NCBI GenBank assembly: GCA_900544985.1
Contig: UQXK01000012.1
Span: 1-41,631, forward strand
DNA: 41,631 nt
Direction of reading: 5' to 3'
From: an uncultured Eubacteriales bacterium
GTDB lineage: Bacteria; Bacillota; Clostridia; Oscillospirales; CAG-272
Within the stretch, counting starts at the first letter, position 1. Each line of letters starts with the position of its first letter. Shown here piece after piece: positions 1 through 8,135 of this stretch. A program made the translations under genes and the position numbers. The notes under the pieces were generated by a model, which was not told the origin of the DNA, made no database searches, and saw only the letters and a program-made list of their open reading frames with translations.

Positions 1-52
1 GGTGTATTCGGTGGGAAATTCTTTTGCCTACTTTTCTTATAAGAAAAGTAGG
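1..52. repeat. Partial copy of interspersed hairpin repeat R1
   Basis: The window begins inside a repeat that recurs at about 18.23-18.59 kb and 23.80-24.14 kb. This copy keeps only the last part, including a perfect 26-bp palindrome at 27-52 (CCTACTTTTCTTA and its complement). It ends six bases from the stop codon of the minus-strand SPFH gene, the same placement as in the other two copies. The palindrome is not followed by a T run on either strand, so it is not a canonical intrinsic terminator. Confidence 0.8.
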
Positions 53-57
53 TGGGG

Positions 58-996
58 TTATTCTTCTGTTTTTTCTTCCGGTTTGATTATTTCTTTCAGG
101 CTTGCGGAAAGACCTGCAAGAGACTGTATCTCGCTCGGAATTATTATTTTTGTCGCTTTTCCGTCGGCGGCTTTTTCAAACGCTTCAAGGCTCTTTATGG
201 CTATTACGGCTTGCGATGGGTCTGCTTCGTTTATCTTTTTTATACCCTCTGCGCTTGCTTCCTGTACTTTGAGTATTGCTTCCGCTTCACCTTCTGCACG
301 GCGTATTCTCGCTTCTTTTTCCGCCTCCGCAAGGAGTATCTGCTGTTGCTTTTGCGCTTCCGCGTCGAGTATCATAGCCTGCTTTCTGCCCTCTGCCGTG
401 AGTATATCGGCGGCTTTTGTGCCTTCTGCGATAAGTATTTTCTCACGTCTTTCGCGTTCGGCTTTCATCTGCTTTTCCATTGCGTCCTGAATTTCTTTTG
501 GCGGAATGATGTTTTTAAGCTCTACGCGGTTTACTTTTATTCCCCACGGATCTGTCGCTTCGTCGAGCGTCGTTCTCATTCGTGAGTTTATTATGTCGCG
601 CGATGTAAGCGTGTTGTCGAGTTCAAGCTCGCCTATGATGTTACGGAGCGTTGTCGCCGTGAGATTTTCTATCGCTGTCTGGGGGCGCTCGACTCCGTAT
701 GTGTAAAGCTTGCAGTCGGTTATCTGATAAAATACTACGGTGTCGATACGCATTTTGACATTGTCTTTTGTTATAACGTCCTGCGGATCGAAATCGGCTA
801 TCTTCTCCATAAGGGATATCTTGCTTCTGATCTTGTCAAAAAACGGGAGCTTTATGTGTATTCCCGTGTGCCAGGTCGTGTAATATGTTCCGAGTCTTTC
901 GATTATATATGCTTGCGCCTGGGGAACTATGCGGATATTTGCTATTGCGATCACAATTATAATGACCAATACGATTCCGGCTATAATGAACGGCAT
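58..996 (-). CDS. SPFH/band 7 (stomatin-like) membrane protein
   Basis: A 312-residue protein with an N-terminal hydrophobic anchor (about residues 3-20), then an SPFH/band-7 domain (about 22-180; note the RLGTYYTTWHTGIHIKLPF stretch) and an Ala/Glu/Lys-rich coiled coil (about 180-265). Proteins of this family oligomerise into rings on the membrane and scaffold proteases or membrane microdomains. The ATG at 996 follows AGAGG. It lies 17 bp downstream of an NfeD-family gene on the same strand, the classic NfeD plus stomatin pairing, so the two probably act together in membrane quality control or organisation. The family call is firm; the exact role is inferred. Confidence 0.93.
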   Translation of the reverse strand: MPFIIAGIVLVIIIVIAIANIRIVPQAQAYIIERLGTYYTTWHTGIHIKLPFFDKIRSKISLMEKIADFDPQDVITKDNVKMRIDTVVFYQITDCKLYTYGVERPQTAIENLTATTLRNIIGELELDNTLTSRDIINSRMRTTLDEATDPWGIKVNRVELKNIIPPKEIQDAMEKQMKAERERREKILIAEGTKAADILTAEGRKQAMILDAEAQKQQQILLAEAEKEARIRRAEGEAEAILKVQEASAEGIKKINEADPSQAVIAIKSLEAFEKAADGKATKIIIPSEIQSLAGLSASLKEIIKPEEKTEE

Positions 997-1013
997 AATA
1001 TTTACCTCTCTTT

Positions 1014-1457
1014 TTAATTATTTTCTGTTTTTCTGCAAACGAGCTTTACGCCCTCTATTGAAATAATGCTGACTTTTTCGTCTTTGTCTATGTCGACGCC
1101 GTCTGCGCTTTTGGCGCTCCATATCTGACCGCGTATTTTTACAAGTCCACAGGCTTCGATATTGGATATTTTTTCCGTGACGACCGCCACCTCTCCAATG
1201 AGCGCGTCGGCGTTAGTCGGAACGGGTCTTGCGCGGAGCGTGTGTCTGAATATTGTACGTGAAAAAATGATAAATAATACCGATAAAAGCAAGAAAATTA
1301 TGGTTTGTATATAGATCGGTACTTTGAAAAACGATATCACCATCGTGATAAGCGCCGACGGCATAAACCATATTGCGATAAGCGCTGTGGACGCGGCTTC
1401 CGCTATTACCGATATCACAATCACGGCTATCCATATGTATGGCATATAATTTCCCAT
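1014..1457 (-). CDS. NfeD family membrane protein
   Basis: 147 residues from the chosen ATG at 1457, which has AAAGGAG just upstream; a longer in-frame reading to 1523 lacks a ribosome binding site. There are two hydrophobic regions (about residues 5-50 and 55-75) followed by a soluble beta-rich C-terminal domain (about 85-145) of the OB-fold type seen in NfeD proteins, with the typical ALIGEVAVV and VKIRGQIWSA segments. NfeD proteins partner SPFH proteins, here encoded 17 bp downstream, so this is a two-gene operon. The protein is of the short NfeD class without the N-terminal protease domain. Confidence 0.9.
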   Translation of the reverse strand: MGNYMPYIWIAVIVISVIAEAASTALIAIWFMPSALITMVISFFKVPIYIQTIIFLLLSVLFIIFSRTIFRHTLRARPVPTNADALIGEVAVVTEKISNIEACGLVKIRGQIWSAKSADGVDIDKDEKVSIISIEGVKLVCRKTENN

Positions 1458-1572
1458 TTTCGGTTCTCCTTTCAACATTTTTGTTGAATCTGTTTTCTCA
1501 AAATAACGCAGGGAAGTAAACAAAAGACGGCTTGCCGTTGTTTTTGTTTATAAGACCTTGCTTTATATGATT

Positions 1573-1601
1573 ATTTTATCACAAATCCACTAAAAAGTAA
1601 A
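1573..1601 (-). promoter_or_regulatory. Predicted promoter for the NfeD-SPFH operon
   Basis: On the minus strand TTTACT is followed after 17 bp by TAAAAT, about 115 bp upstream of the NfeD start. The AT-rich region 1458-1826 between the divergent NfeD and lgt genes holds this promoter and the one for lgt; I see no gene in it. Confidence 0.45.
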
Positions 1602-1734
1602 TATAAGATATTATTCTCGTTTTTTATATTGACGAATTTCCGTTATGATTTTTTGTTTCTATTGCATTATTATGTAAAATGAAGTAAAATATATAAATAA
1701 CATCAAAAACGGAACAAAACTTAAATTTTTGTTT

Positions 1735-1763
1735 TTGATTTTGTAAAAAATATAAGTTAATAT
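1735..1763 (+). promoter_or_regulatory. Predicted promoter for lgt
   Basis: TTGATT, a 17-bp spacer and TAATAT, about 65 bp upstream of the lgt ATG. The surrounding DNA is very AT-rich, so chance matches are possible. Confidence 0.4.
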
Positions 1764-1826
1764 ATCTTTGTCAATAAAGCCCAATAATTATTAAAAAAAT
1801 AATTTTCAAAGGGATGGAAGTAAAAT

Positions 1827-3080
1827 ATGATATCGAAAATATCTTTTCCGGGGCTCGGAATAGGCGAGTTTTCCATAAGCAGAATCGCTTTCCATATAGG
1901 AAAACTGGAAGTCACATGGTACGGAATGATAATTTGTCTGGGAATAATACTCGGATTCTCCTATTTTTGCTACCGCGCGGGAAAGGCGGGAGTGAATTTT
2001 GACAGCGTACTTGATTTTGCGATAATCGTGGTTCCTACGGCCATTATAGGCGCCAGACTCTATTATGTGCTCTTCAATCTGAAAGAATTTCATTCTTTTT
2101 ACGATGTTATAGCGGTATGGAACGGCGGACTTGCCATATACGGCGGCGTTATAGTCGGCGCTGTAATGTTCTATGTTGTTTGCCATCATAAAAAGCTCGG
2201 ATTTTTCAAAATGGCGGATATGGTAGTGCCCGGAGTCATGTTGGGACAGCTCATCGGAAGATGGGGCAACTTTATGAACGGAGAGGCTTTCGGAACGGAA
2301 ACGACTCTGCCGTGGAGAATGGGCGTTTGCAACAGCCTTACGGGATATCAGACGCTTTATGTTCATCCCACATTCCTTTATGAATCTCTCTGGAATCTTT
2401 TAGGCTTTATAATCATAAATATTTTTTACAAAAAAAAGAAGTACGACGGGGAGATAACTCTTTATTATTTTGCATGGTACGGTTTCGGCCGTATGTTCAT
2501 AGAACAGCTCCGCACGGATTCGCTTTACGTGGGCAATACCGATATACGTGTGTCTGCGCTTTTCGCTTTTATTTGCGTAATAGTTATCGTTCCGATAATG
2601 ATAGTCGCAAGGGTGAAGCAGAGAAAACTTGTAAAAAATGAAGAAATATCTGCAACGACGCTTTGCAGCCTGCCCGTTATTCTCGGTATAAAGAAGAACG
2701 GTTATGTCAAAGCGGAATCTGCGGAAGATTCGGGATTTGACACGCAGGAAATGAACGCCGCGGAAAATGCGGAGGATACGAAAAAAGTTTCCGCGAAGAT
2801 TTCCGGCAAGATGTTTTCGGAAGAAGAGAAAGCGGAAGAAAATAATCCCGGAAGATTGAATATAGATATAATCGAAAGCCCTAAGGAAGAAAAAGCCGCA
2901 GAAGCGGAAGAATCCACCATTACGGAAGAGGCGGAAACGTCAGAATCTTCGGGAGAAAACGGCGCTTCGAAAGAGTCGGAAGTTGCGGAAGAAACGGACA
3001 AATCGGAAGCGGAAGAGGCAAACGGAGAAAAAGGCGAAGAGAGCGCCGGAACTTCGGAAAGCTCCGCGAAAGAGAATTGA
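1827..3080 (+). CDS. lgt: Prolipoprotein diacylglyceryl transferase with acidic C-terminal tail
   Basis: Lgt transfers diacylglycerol from phosphatidylglycerol to the lipobox cysteine of prolipoproteins at the membrane. The first ~265 residues are a normal multi-pass Lgt, with the family signature GRWGNFMNGEAFG at residues 144-156 and the YGG(V/I) segment near 105. Residues ~275-417 form an extra low-complexity tail dominated by Glu, Ala, Ser and Lys, which makes the protein about 140 residues longer than usual. The ATG at 1827 follows a GGGATGGAAG stretch. The window holds several clear lipoproteins (binding protein, GH53, GH13) and lspA, so the pathway is in use. folD follows 97 bp downstream on the same strand. 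Confidence 0.95.
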   Translation: MISKISFPGLGIGEFSISRIAFHIGKLEVTWYGMIICLGIILGFSYFCYRAGKAGVNFDSVLDFAIIVVPTAIIGARLYYVLFNLKEFHSFYDVIAVWNGGLAIYGGVIVGAVMFYVVCHHKKLGFFKMADMVVPGVMLGQLIGRWGNFMNGEAFGTETTLPWRMGVCNSLTGYQTLYVHPTFLYESLWNLLGFIIINIFYKKKKYDGEITLYYFAWYGFGRMFIEQLRTDSLYVGNTDIRVSALFAFICVIVIVPIMIVARVKQRKLVKNEEISATTLCSLPVILGIKKNGYVKAESAEDSGFDTQEMNAAENAEDTKKVSAKISGKMFSEEEKAEENNPGRLNIDIIESPKEEKAAEAEESTITEEAETSESSGENGASKESEVAEETDKSEAEEANGEKGEESAGTSESSAKEN

Positions 3081-3177
3081 AAGCGGTAAAAATTCTTTTT
3101 GAAAATTACAAAAACGGATTTTAACACGAAAATAAATTGCAATAAACAACTAAGGATAAATAAGGAGAAAACAACAC

Positions 3178-4029
3178 ATGGCACAAATCATCGACGGAAA
3201 GAAAATATCGGCTGAAATTCGCACTGAAATATCTGCCGAGGTGGAAAGACTCAAAAGCGAAGGCGTTTTGCCGGGACTTGCCGTTATAATAGTAGGCGAA
3301 AATCCCGCTTCCAAAGTTTATGTCCGCAACAAGGGCAAGGCTTGCGCGGAAGTAGGAATGTATTCCGAAATAATAGAAATGGAAGAGAACACATCGGAAG
3401 AAGCTCTTCTTTTGAAGATAGACGAATTAAACAAGAGAGACGATATTCACGGAATACTTGTTCAGCTTCCGCTTCCGAAGCAGATAGACGAGAGCGCTGT
3501 TATCGCCGCTATCTCTCCCGAAAAAGACGTAGACGCATTCTGCGCTGTCAATGTCGGAAAAATGATGCTCGGCGAAGCTTCGTTTCTCCCTTGCACTCCT
3601 GCGGGAATAATAGAGCTTATAAAGCGCAGCGGAATCGATATTTCCGGTAAAGAGTGTGTTGTCGTAGGCAGAAGCAATATTGTCGGCAAACCCGTGGCAC
3701 AGCTTCTTCTTGCCGAAAACGGAACGGTTACCATATGCCATTCCAGAACAAAGGACCTTAAAGCCGTTACGTCCCGCGCGGATATTCTCGTTGTGGCGAT
3801 AGGAAAGGCGGACTTTATAACGGGAGATATGGTTAAGAAAGGCGCTGTTGTTATAGATGTCGGAATGAACAGACGCGCCGACGGCAAGCTTACGGGAGAT
3901 GTCGACTTTGCGACTTCGAGCGAGGTTGCGGGATACATAACGCCCGTACCCGGCGGTGTAGGTCCGATGACAATAACCATGCTCCTTAAAAACACTCTTA
4001 CAGCTGCCGAAAAATCAAAGAAAAACTGA
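3178..4029 (+). CDS. folD: Bifunctional methylenetetrahydrofolate dehydrogenase / methenyltetrahydrofolate cyclohydrolase
   Basis: FolD interconverts 5,10-methylene-, 5,10-methenyl- and 10-formyl-tetrahydrofolate in cytoplasmic one-carbon metabolism. The 283-residue length is normal. Visible signatures are VGENPASKVYVRNK (about 40-54, containing the catalytic lysine region), GILVQLPLPKQID (about 95-107), the NADP-binding GRSNIVGKPVA segment near 164-174 and the C-terminal TPVPGGVGPMT motif. Start ATG has AAGGAG upstream. A strong hairpin terminator follows directly. Confidence 0.97.
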   Translation: MAQIIDGKKISAEIRTEISAEVERLKSEGVLPGLAVIIVGENPASKVYVRNKGKACAEVGMYSEIIEMEENTSEEALLLKIDELNKRDDIHGILVQLPLPKQIDESAVIAAISPEKDVDAFCAVNVGKMMLGEASFLPCTPAGIIELIKRSGIDISGKECVVVGRSNIVGKPVAQLLLAENGTVTICHSRTKDLKAVTSRADILVVAIGKADFITGDMVKKGAVVIDVGMNRRADGKLTGDVDFATSSEVAGYITPVPGGVGPMTITMLLKNTLTAAEKSKKN

Positions 4030-4044
4030 CGGTTTTATAACCTT

Positions 4045-4097
4045 GCGCAAGATGTTCTCTTTTGATTTTTTTTGTTCGAGACATCTTGCGCTTTTAT
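4045..4097 (+). terminator. Intrinsic terminator of folD
   Basis: An 11-bp stem, GCGCAAGATGT (4045-4055) pairing with ACATCTTGCGC (4081-4091), is followed by TTTTAT. The loop is long and T-rich (25 nt). Confidence 0.8.
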
Positions 4098-4228
4098 ACA
4101 GGATATAGCTTTTTGAAAGTGTCTTTTCTATTTGAAGTAATATACTGTCGGATACCGTGGCATAAAAATTGCCGCGGTTTGTTTTTGTAAATCTCGGAGA
4201 AAATTTTTTATCTTCGATATCCTTTTAA

Positions 4229-4257
4229 TTGACATATAAAATTTTATATGATAAAAT
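4229..4257 (+). promoter_or_regulatory. Promoter of tRNA-Leu
   Basis: TTGACA, 17-bp spacer, TAAAAT, ending 56 bp before the first base of the tRNA. This near-consensus core is identical to the cores at 4714 and 8107. Confidence 0.75.
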
Positions 4258-4313
4258 AACTGTACGACTTTAAAGTTTTTGTATCTGTAAAGAGGACATT
4301 TTTAGAAATTTAT

Positions 4314-4396
4314 GCGAGTATGGCGGAATTGGCAGACGCGCTGGTCTTAGGAACCAGTGGTTACCCGTGCAGGTTCGACCCCTGTTACTCGCACCA
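4314..4396 (+). tRNA. tRNA-Leu (anticodon UAG)
   Basis: The acceptor stem GCGAGTA pairs with TACTCGC (4386-4392), followed by discriminator A and an encoded CCA (4394-4396). The anticodon stem CTGGT/ACCAG encloses loop CTTAGGA with anticodon TAG at 4348-4350, reading CUA and other CUN codons. A long variable region and a T arm (GCAGG/CCTGT around TTCGACC) complete the class II leucine tRNA. Open frames across it are artefacts. Confidence 0.97.
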
Positions 4397-4401
4397 TTCG
4401 G

Positions 4402-4445
4402 TAGTGACGGCTCCCGATACGGGTGCTGCCACTGCTGTTTTCTTT
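4402..4445 (+). terminator. Terminator after tRNA-Leu
   Basis: An imperfect stem, AGTGACGGCTCCCG pairing with GGGTGCTGCCACT, is followed by GCTGTTTTCTTTTATT. It would end the tRNA transcript. Confidence 0.6.
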
Positions 4446-4472
4446 TATTGTCATAATTTAAATAAATGCCGA

Positions 4473-4506
4473 AGTCATGGAGCTTATTCCATGGCTTTTC
4501 TTTTTC
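4473..4506 (+). terminator. Second terminator hairpin downstream of tRNA-Leu
   Basis: AGTCATGGA pairs with TCCATGGCT (one G-T pair), with TTTTCTTTTT after the stem. A tandem backup terminator. The rest of the gap to 4872 holds the unit A promoter and its leader; I see no gene there. Confidence 0.65.
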
Positions 4507-4713
4507 AGTGAGAAAGATTATTTGCGGCGGATTTTATGAAGTTGATTTTTTGTTGTATATAATTATAAAAAACAGAGTCACGCCACATATTTTTACGAAT
4601 ATTATATTGATAGAACGTTTATGACATACATTTATTCAGGCAAACACAATTCGGACTATAGTGTGAAATACATATAATATCCGATAATTTGAGACGATTA
4701 TTTGTGAAAGATG

Positions 4714-4742
4714 TTGACAACGATAAACATGAATGTTAAAAT
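4714..4742 (+). promoter_or_regulatory. Promoter of carbohydrate unit A
   Basis: TTGACA, 17-bp spacer, TAAAAT, about 130 bp upstream of the first gene. TTTGTGAAA stands just upstream at 4701-4709, as it does in front of the ABC transporter promoter (8093-8101). An inverted repeat AACATgaATGTT (4726-4737) overlaps the spacer and the first base of the -10 and could be an operator. Confidence 0.7.
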
Positions 4743-4872
4743 TATCATAACAGAATGACTCTGTAAGATTTACGGAGAACGGATTTGACCTCGGGTTTAT
4801 AAAACGGTTGATTTTTATATAAAGGAGAATGACAGACTGTCCGTCTGAAATAAAAACATAAGGAGTGTAGAT

Positions 4873-6678
4873 ATGCAGGAAAAATTTGTTGTAAACATAA
4901 TACACCGTCCGGAGTTGTCTCCCGAATATGCGGAGCGGGCATTGGGCTCCGCGAACGGTGTACAGGACGAATCTCTCAGTATTTTTCTTTTTCAGCAGAA
5001 GGCGGCTCATGACAACGGGCTGAAAACGACTATTCAGATAACATATGCGTCTCTGTTTTCCGATGAAATAGTCTCCGTCGCGCGGGAGCATAACAGACTT
5101 TACGGCGACGAGATAGGGCTATCGCTTCTCGGACTGCCGTGCAAGCAGTTCAGGGAAAAGTATAAAACCGAGGATTTCTGTATATGGATGTTTGATAACG
5201 AGACAAAAATGCGTATAGTGGACGACTGCTTCGGACTGTTCTATGAAAAATTCGGATTTTATCCCGAATCGACGGGAAGCTATTTTCTCGACGCATTCAC
5301 GATAAATTATATCAAAGAAAAATATCCTTCGGTCAAGTGCGCCGTGGCTACATGCTGGGAAGAGGGACCAAAAGCTTACCACACCTGCAACAATTCATGG
5401 TACACGTTTATGGACGGCGGACCGTGGAATCCGTGGATACCGTCAAAAGTAAATTCGCACTGTCCCGCTTCGGGGCGCGACGACGATTCAGGTATTGTTG
5501 CAATACCTCATCTTTCGCGCGATCTTATAGCCTGCTTCGACGGAAACGGATCTAATTTCGGAACGCACCCGCAGAATGTACTGCGCGGTATGATATATTA
5601 CGACGATAACGGATCTTACGAGTATCCATATCTCTACAATCTTATTGACCAATATCGCCATCTTGCAAAGTATAACGACGGATACGCATATAACATGATG
5701 TTCGTCGGTCCGGGGTGGCTGAATAAGCGCGGCAGGTGGGAAGCGCCGTATGAACTTCTCGCAAAATCTTATCTCGACGGTATGGCTTATTACGGCAAGC
5801 TGAAAAAAGAAGGCAAGCTTTGCGATATGACGATGTCCGAATTTGCTGATTTTTACCGTGATAAGCATCCGGATTATAATAGAGGAGAGTGCGCGCTGTG
5901 GAAAGATATCCTCTACGGCAGCGATAAGCAGTATTTTTGGTACGCCGATCCCGCAATGCGCACGTGCCTTGACTTCAATCAAGGCGGCGCGATGATCGAT
6001 CTTCGCCCGTACGTGGCGAGAATACCGCAGAAAACGGGCATCGGAACGGATAATGTGTATGACGCTTCATATCCTTACCTCATTCAGATAAACTACCGCG
6101 CGGGATTTTTTACGCATTACGCGGGAGCGGGGACGGTAAAATCGTGCAAAGTAAGCTATCACGGAAAGACGGCGGACCTGTGCTTATGCCGCACAATGGC
6201 AAAATATGAGAGGATTGACGGCGGCGTCAGAATTACCGCCAATCCCGTGACGGTAACTCTCGACGGGCTCGATATAGTGATAGAATCCGTATTTACCTTT
6301 GAGGAGGGAAGCGGAAAAATTATAACGGAGCGCAGAATTTTGAACGACCTTCACGGGGAAGAGATAGTGCTCGAAGAATATTTTACGGGCGCTTTCGGTA
6401 CGACCGAGTATCAGGCTGATATGACAAAGCTCACTCTCGGCGTTGACGAAGAGAATATGAGGTACTCATATCTCGGCAGAAAAATCACTCATGAAAAAGC
6501 AAAAAGCGCGTATGTCGTAATACCCGATGTGATGACGAAAATCGAAATGGGCGGGAACGCCGACAAATACAAGGTGGAAGAGGGAATCGCATTCTCTCCC
6601 GTATATCATATTTCGCTTGAAAAGAAACTTACGAAAGGAGCGTCTGTAACATGGCTCAGTCTACAAAAGGAAAACTGA
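4873..6678 (+). CDS. Large protein of unknown function (deacetylase-like barrel plus beta-rich C-terminus)
   Basis: 601 residues with no signal peptide or membrane segment; start ATG after AAGGAG. I do not recognise a characterised family. The N-terminal ~370 residues alternate predicted strands and helices with conserved-looking Trp/Tyr/His/Asp-rich segments (for example GGPWNPWIPSKVNSHCP and IVAIPHLSRDL), reminiscent of the barrel shared by polysaccharide deacetylases and related glycoside hydrolases. Residues ~385-600 look beta-rich, like a substrate-binding or hydrolase C-terminal domain. It may belong to the uncharacterised DUF3863/DUF3864 type, but this is from memory and unchecked. It is first in an operon with a zinc-ribbon gene and a cytoplasmic GH53, so a role in intracellular carbohydrate processing is inferred. 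Confidence 0.85.
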   Translation: MQEKFVVNIIHRPELSPEYAERALGSANGVQDESLSIFLFQQKAAHDNGLKTTIQITYASLFSDEIVSVAREHNRLYGDEIGLSLLGLPCKQFREKYKTEDFCIWMFDNETKMRIVDDCFGLFYEKFGFYPESTGSYFLDAFTINYIKEKYPSVKCAVATCWEEGPKAYHTCNNSWYTFMDGGPWNPWIPSKVNSHCPASGRDDDSGIVAIPHLSRDLIACFDGNGSNFGTHPQNVLRGMIYYDDNGSYEYPYLYNLIDQYRHLAKYNDGYAYNMMFVGPGWLNKRGRWEAPYELLAKSYLDGMAYYGKLKKEGKLCDMTMSEFADFYRDKHPDYNRGECALWKDILYGSDKQYFWYADPAMRTCLDFNQGGAMIDLRPYVARIPQKTGIGTDNVYDASYPYLIQINYRAGFFTHYAGAGTVKSCKVSYHGKTADLCLCRTMAKYERIDGGVRITANPVTVTLDGLDIVIESVFTFEEGSGKIITERRILNDLHGEEIVLEEYFTGAFGTTEYQADMTKLTLGVDEENMRYSYLGRKITHEKAKSAYVVIPDVMTKIEMGGNADKYKVEEGIAFSPVYHISLEKKLTKGASVTWLSLQKEN

Positions 6679-6911
6679 ATTTTCGCTGCCCGTCGTGTTT
6701 TATGAGAGATATCGACATGGATATGTTTTATGACGACGGAAAAAAAGAGTACTATTGCCTCAGATGCTCGTTCCGCGGCGACGAGGCGGCTGTCCGTAAG
6801 CTTAACGAACAGGCAAAATACCGTTACGGCAGAATGAAATACCGCGTCATCGATTTCGGCGAGGACAATGAACCCATAAAATTTGCTCCTCACATAAGGG
6901 GTGAGAAATAG
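6651..6911 (+). CDS. Small zinc-ribbon protein
   Basis: 86 residues with two CxxC knuckles: C13-P-S-C16 and C36-L-R-C39, a classic zinc-ribbon spacing. The remainder is short and charged. Its ATG overlaps the end of the upstream gene by 28 bp in another frame, has AAAGGAG upstream, and its TAG stop abuts the ATG of the GH53 gene, so translation of the three genes is probably coupled. No DNA-binding domain or enzyme fold is evident. It could bind nucleic acid or be an accessory subunit of a neighbour; the function is unknown. Confidence 0.75.
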   Translation: MAQSTKGKLNFRCPSCFMRDIDMDMFYDDGKKEYYCLRCSFRGDEAAVRKLNEQAKYRYGRMKYRVIDFGEDNEPIKFAPHIRGEK

Positions 6912-8018
6912 ATGCGGCTGGGAGTAGATATTTCCACTTATTTCGAAGAGCTGTCTCTTGGCGCAAAATATTATGCGGACGGCGCGGAAGTCGATCCCGT
7001 GGATCTGTTTAAGAAAAACGGAGTGGACTGTATGCGTATTCGATTGTGGGTCGATCCTGTGAGCGAGGATGGAAGACCGTACCTCGGCGGTGGGTGCGAT
7101 ATTGAAAATTTTTTCCGTCTTGCAGAGCTTGCACGCGAAAAAGGCTTTTCGATCATGCTTGATTTTCATTATTCCGACTTTTGGGCGGACCCGTCAAAGC
7201 AGACGGTTCCCAAGAGCTGGCGCGGGCTCGATTTTGAAAGTCTTGTCGAACGTGTATATTCTTACACCGTTGAGACTCTGAAATCTGCACGCGAAAAGAA
7301 AATAGGAATAGAATATATTCAAGTGGGCAATGAGATAACAAACGGGCTTCTCTGGCCGTACGGCAGACTTTCGGAGAGCGAGAGCGGGGAACGCGGAAAT
7401 TACGACAATCTTATAAAGCTTTTAAAAGCGGGCTGCCGCGGCTGCCGTGAGGTATATCCCGACGCGGGAATAATACTTCATCTCGAACGGAGCTACGATA
7501 AGCTTATCTACAACGAATTTTTTACCCATATTACCGAGGCTTCGGTGGATTTCGATATAATCGGATTTTCGTATTATCCTTATTGGCACGGAACGTTTTC
7601 GCAATTCTTTGCAAACGTGGATATGTGCCGTAAATTCGGCAAACGCCTTATGATAGTAGAGACGGGATACGCATTCACTCTCGAAGATTATATCAAAAAC
7701 GAGCACGGAGGAGCAAAGCTTGTGGTGAATGAGGAAAATCTGGAATCGTTCCCGTTTACAAAAGAATATCCGTTCTCCCCGGAAGGGCAGGCATTGTTCG
7801 TTAAAAATCTTTTAAGGCTTGCAAAAGAACACGGACTTTGCGGCGTATTCTGGTGGGAACCGCTCTGGATACCCGGCGACGGAATATGCTGGGCGAGCGA
7901 AGCGGGGCAAGAATATATCGGAGAAAGCGGCAAATCCACGCGTAACGAATGGGCTAACCAGTGCCTTTTCGATTACGGCGGAAACAAATTGCCGTCGTTT
8001 GACGAATTTAATGTATGA
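6912..8018 (+). CDS. GH53 endo-beta-1,4-galactanase-family protein lacking a signal peptide
   Basis: 368 residues, essentially the catalytic (beta/alpha)8 barrel alone. GH53 enzymes hydrolyse beta-1,4-galactan, the side chain of type I arabinogalactan and pectin. Signatures are MRIRLWVDP (41-49), DFHYSDFWADPSKQ (84-97), the acid/base Glu141 in QVGNEITNG and the nucleophile Glu250 in IVETGYAF, plus WEP near the end. The protein begins MRLGVDIS, directly at the first barrel strand, so it should be cytoplasmic, which is unusual since GH53 enzymes are normally exported. It starts immediately after the previous stop codon with AAGGGGTG as ribosome binding site. It probably trims imported galacto-oligosaccharides; the paralogue at 15480-17501 is surface exposed. 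Confidence 0.92.
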   Translation: MRLGVDISTYFEELSLGAKYYADGAEVDPVDLFKKNGVDCMRIRLWVDPVSEDGRPYLGGGCDIENFFRLAELAREKGFSIMLDFHYSDFWADPSKQTVPKSWRGLDFESLVERVYSYTVETLKSAREKKIGIEYIQVGNEITNGLLWPYGRLSESESGERGNYDNLIKLLKAGCRGCREVYPDAGIILHLERSYDKLIYNEFFTHITEASVDFDIIGFSYYPYWHGTFSQFFANVDMCRKFGKRLMIVETGYAFTLEDYIKNEHGGAKLVVNEENLESFPFTKEYPFSPEGQALFVKNLLRLAKEHGLCGVFWWEPLWIPGDGICWASEAGQEYIGESGKSTRNEWANQCLFDYGGNKLPSFDEFNV

Positions 8019-8084
8019 CATCCGCGGTTTTTTTGTCAAATTGGAAAATATACACAGAATATATTGTATATTTTTTACAAAAAT

Positions 8085-8098
8085 CACAAAAATTTGTG
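8085..8098. promoter_or_regulatory. Inverted repeat upstream of the ABC transporter promoter
   Basis: CACAAA-AA-TTTGTG is a perfect 6-bp dyad ending 8 bp before the -35 hexamer at 8107. Its right half continues as TTTGTGAAA, the motif shared with the unit A promoter. This is a plausible site for an activator or repressor of sugar use. Confidence 0.45.
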
Positions 8099-8106
8099 AA
8101 AATATA

Positions 8107-8135
8107 TTGACAATTTCGATACTATATTTTAAAAT
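8107..8135 (+). promoter_or_regulatory. Promoter of the sugar ABC transporter unit
   Basis: TTGACA, 17-bp spacer, TAAAAT, about 100 bp upstream of the binding-protein ATG at 8238. Same core sequence as the promoters at 4229 and 4714. Confidence 0.7.

Noticed and set aside
27..52. Intrinsic terminator of the SPFH gene
   Set aside because: The palindrome is perfect but neither side has a T run on the transcribed strand, so it was kept as part of repeat R1 only.
2702..3184. Minus-strand Ser/Phe-rich open frame opposite the lgt tail
   Set aside because: It is the antisense shadow of the Glu/Ala-rich tail codons and has no ribosome binding site.
4320..4511. Open frame beginning MAELADALVLGTSGYPCRFDPCYSHH
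   Set aside because: It is the well-known false translation of a leucine tRNA gene; the tRNA cloverleaf and CCA end account for the sequence.
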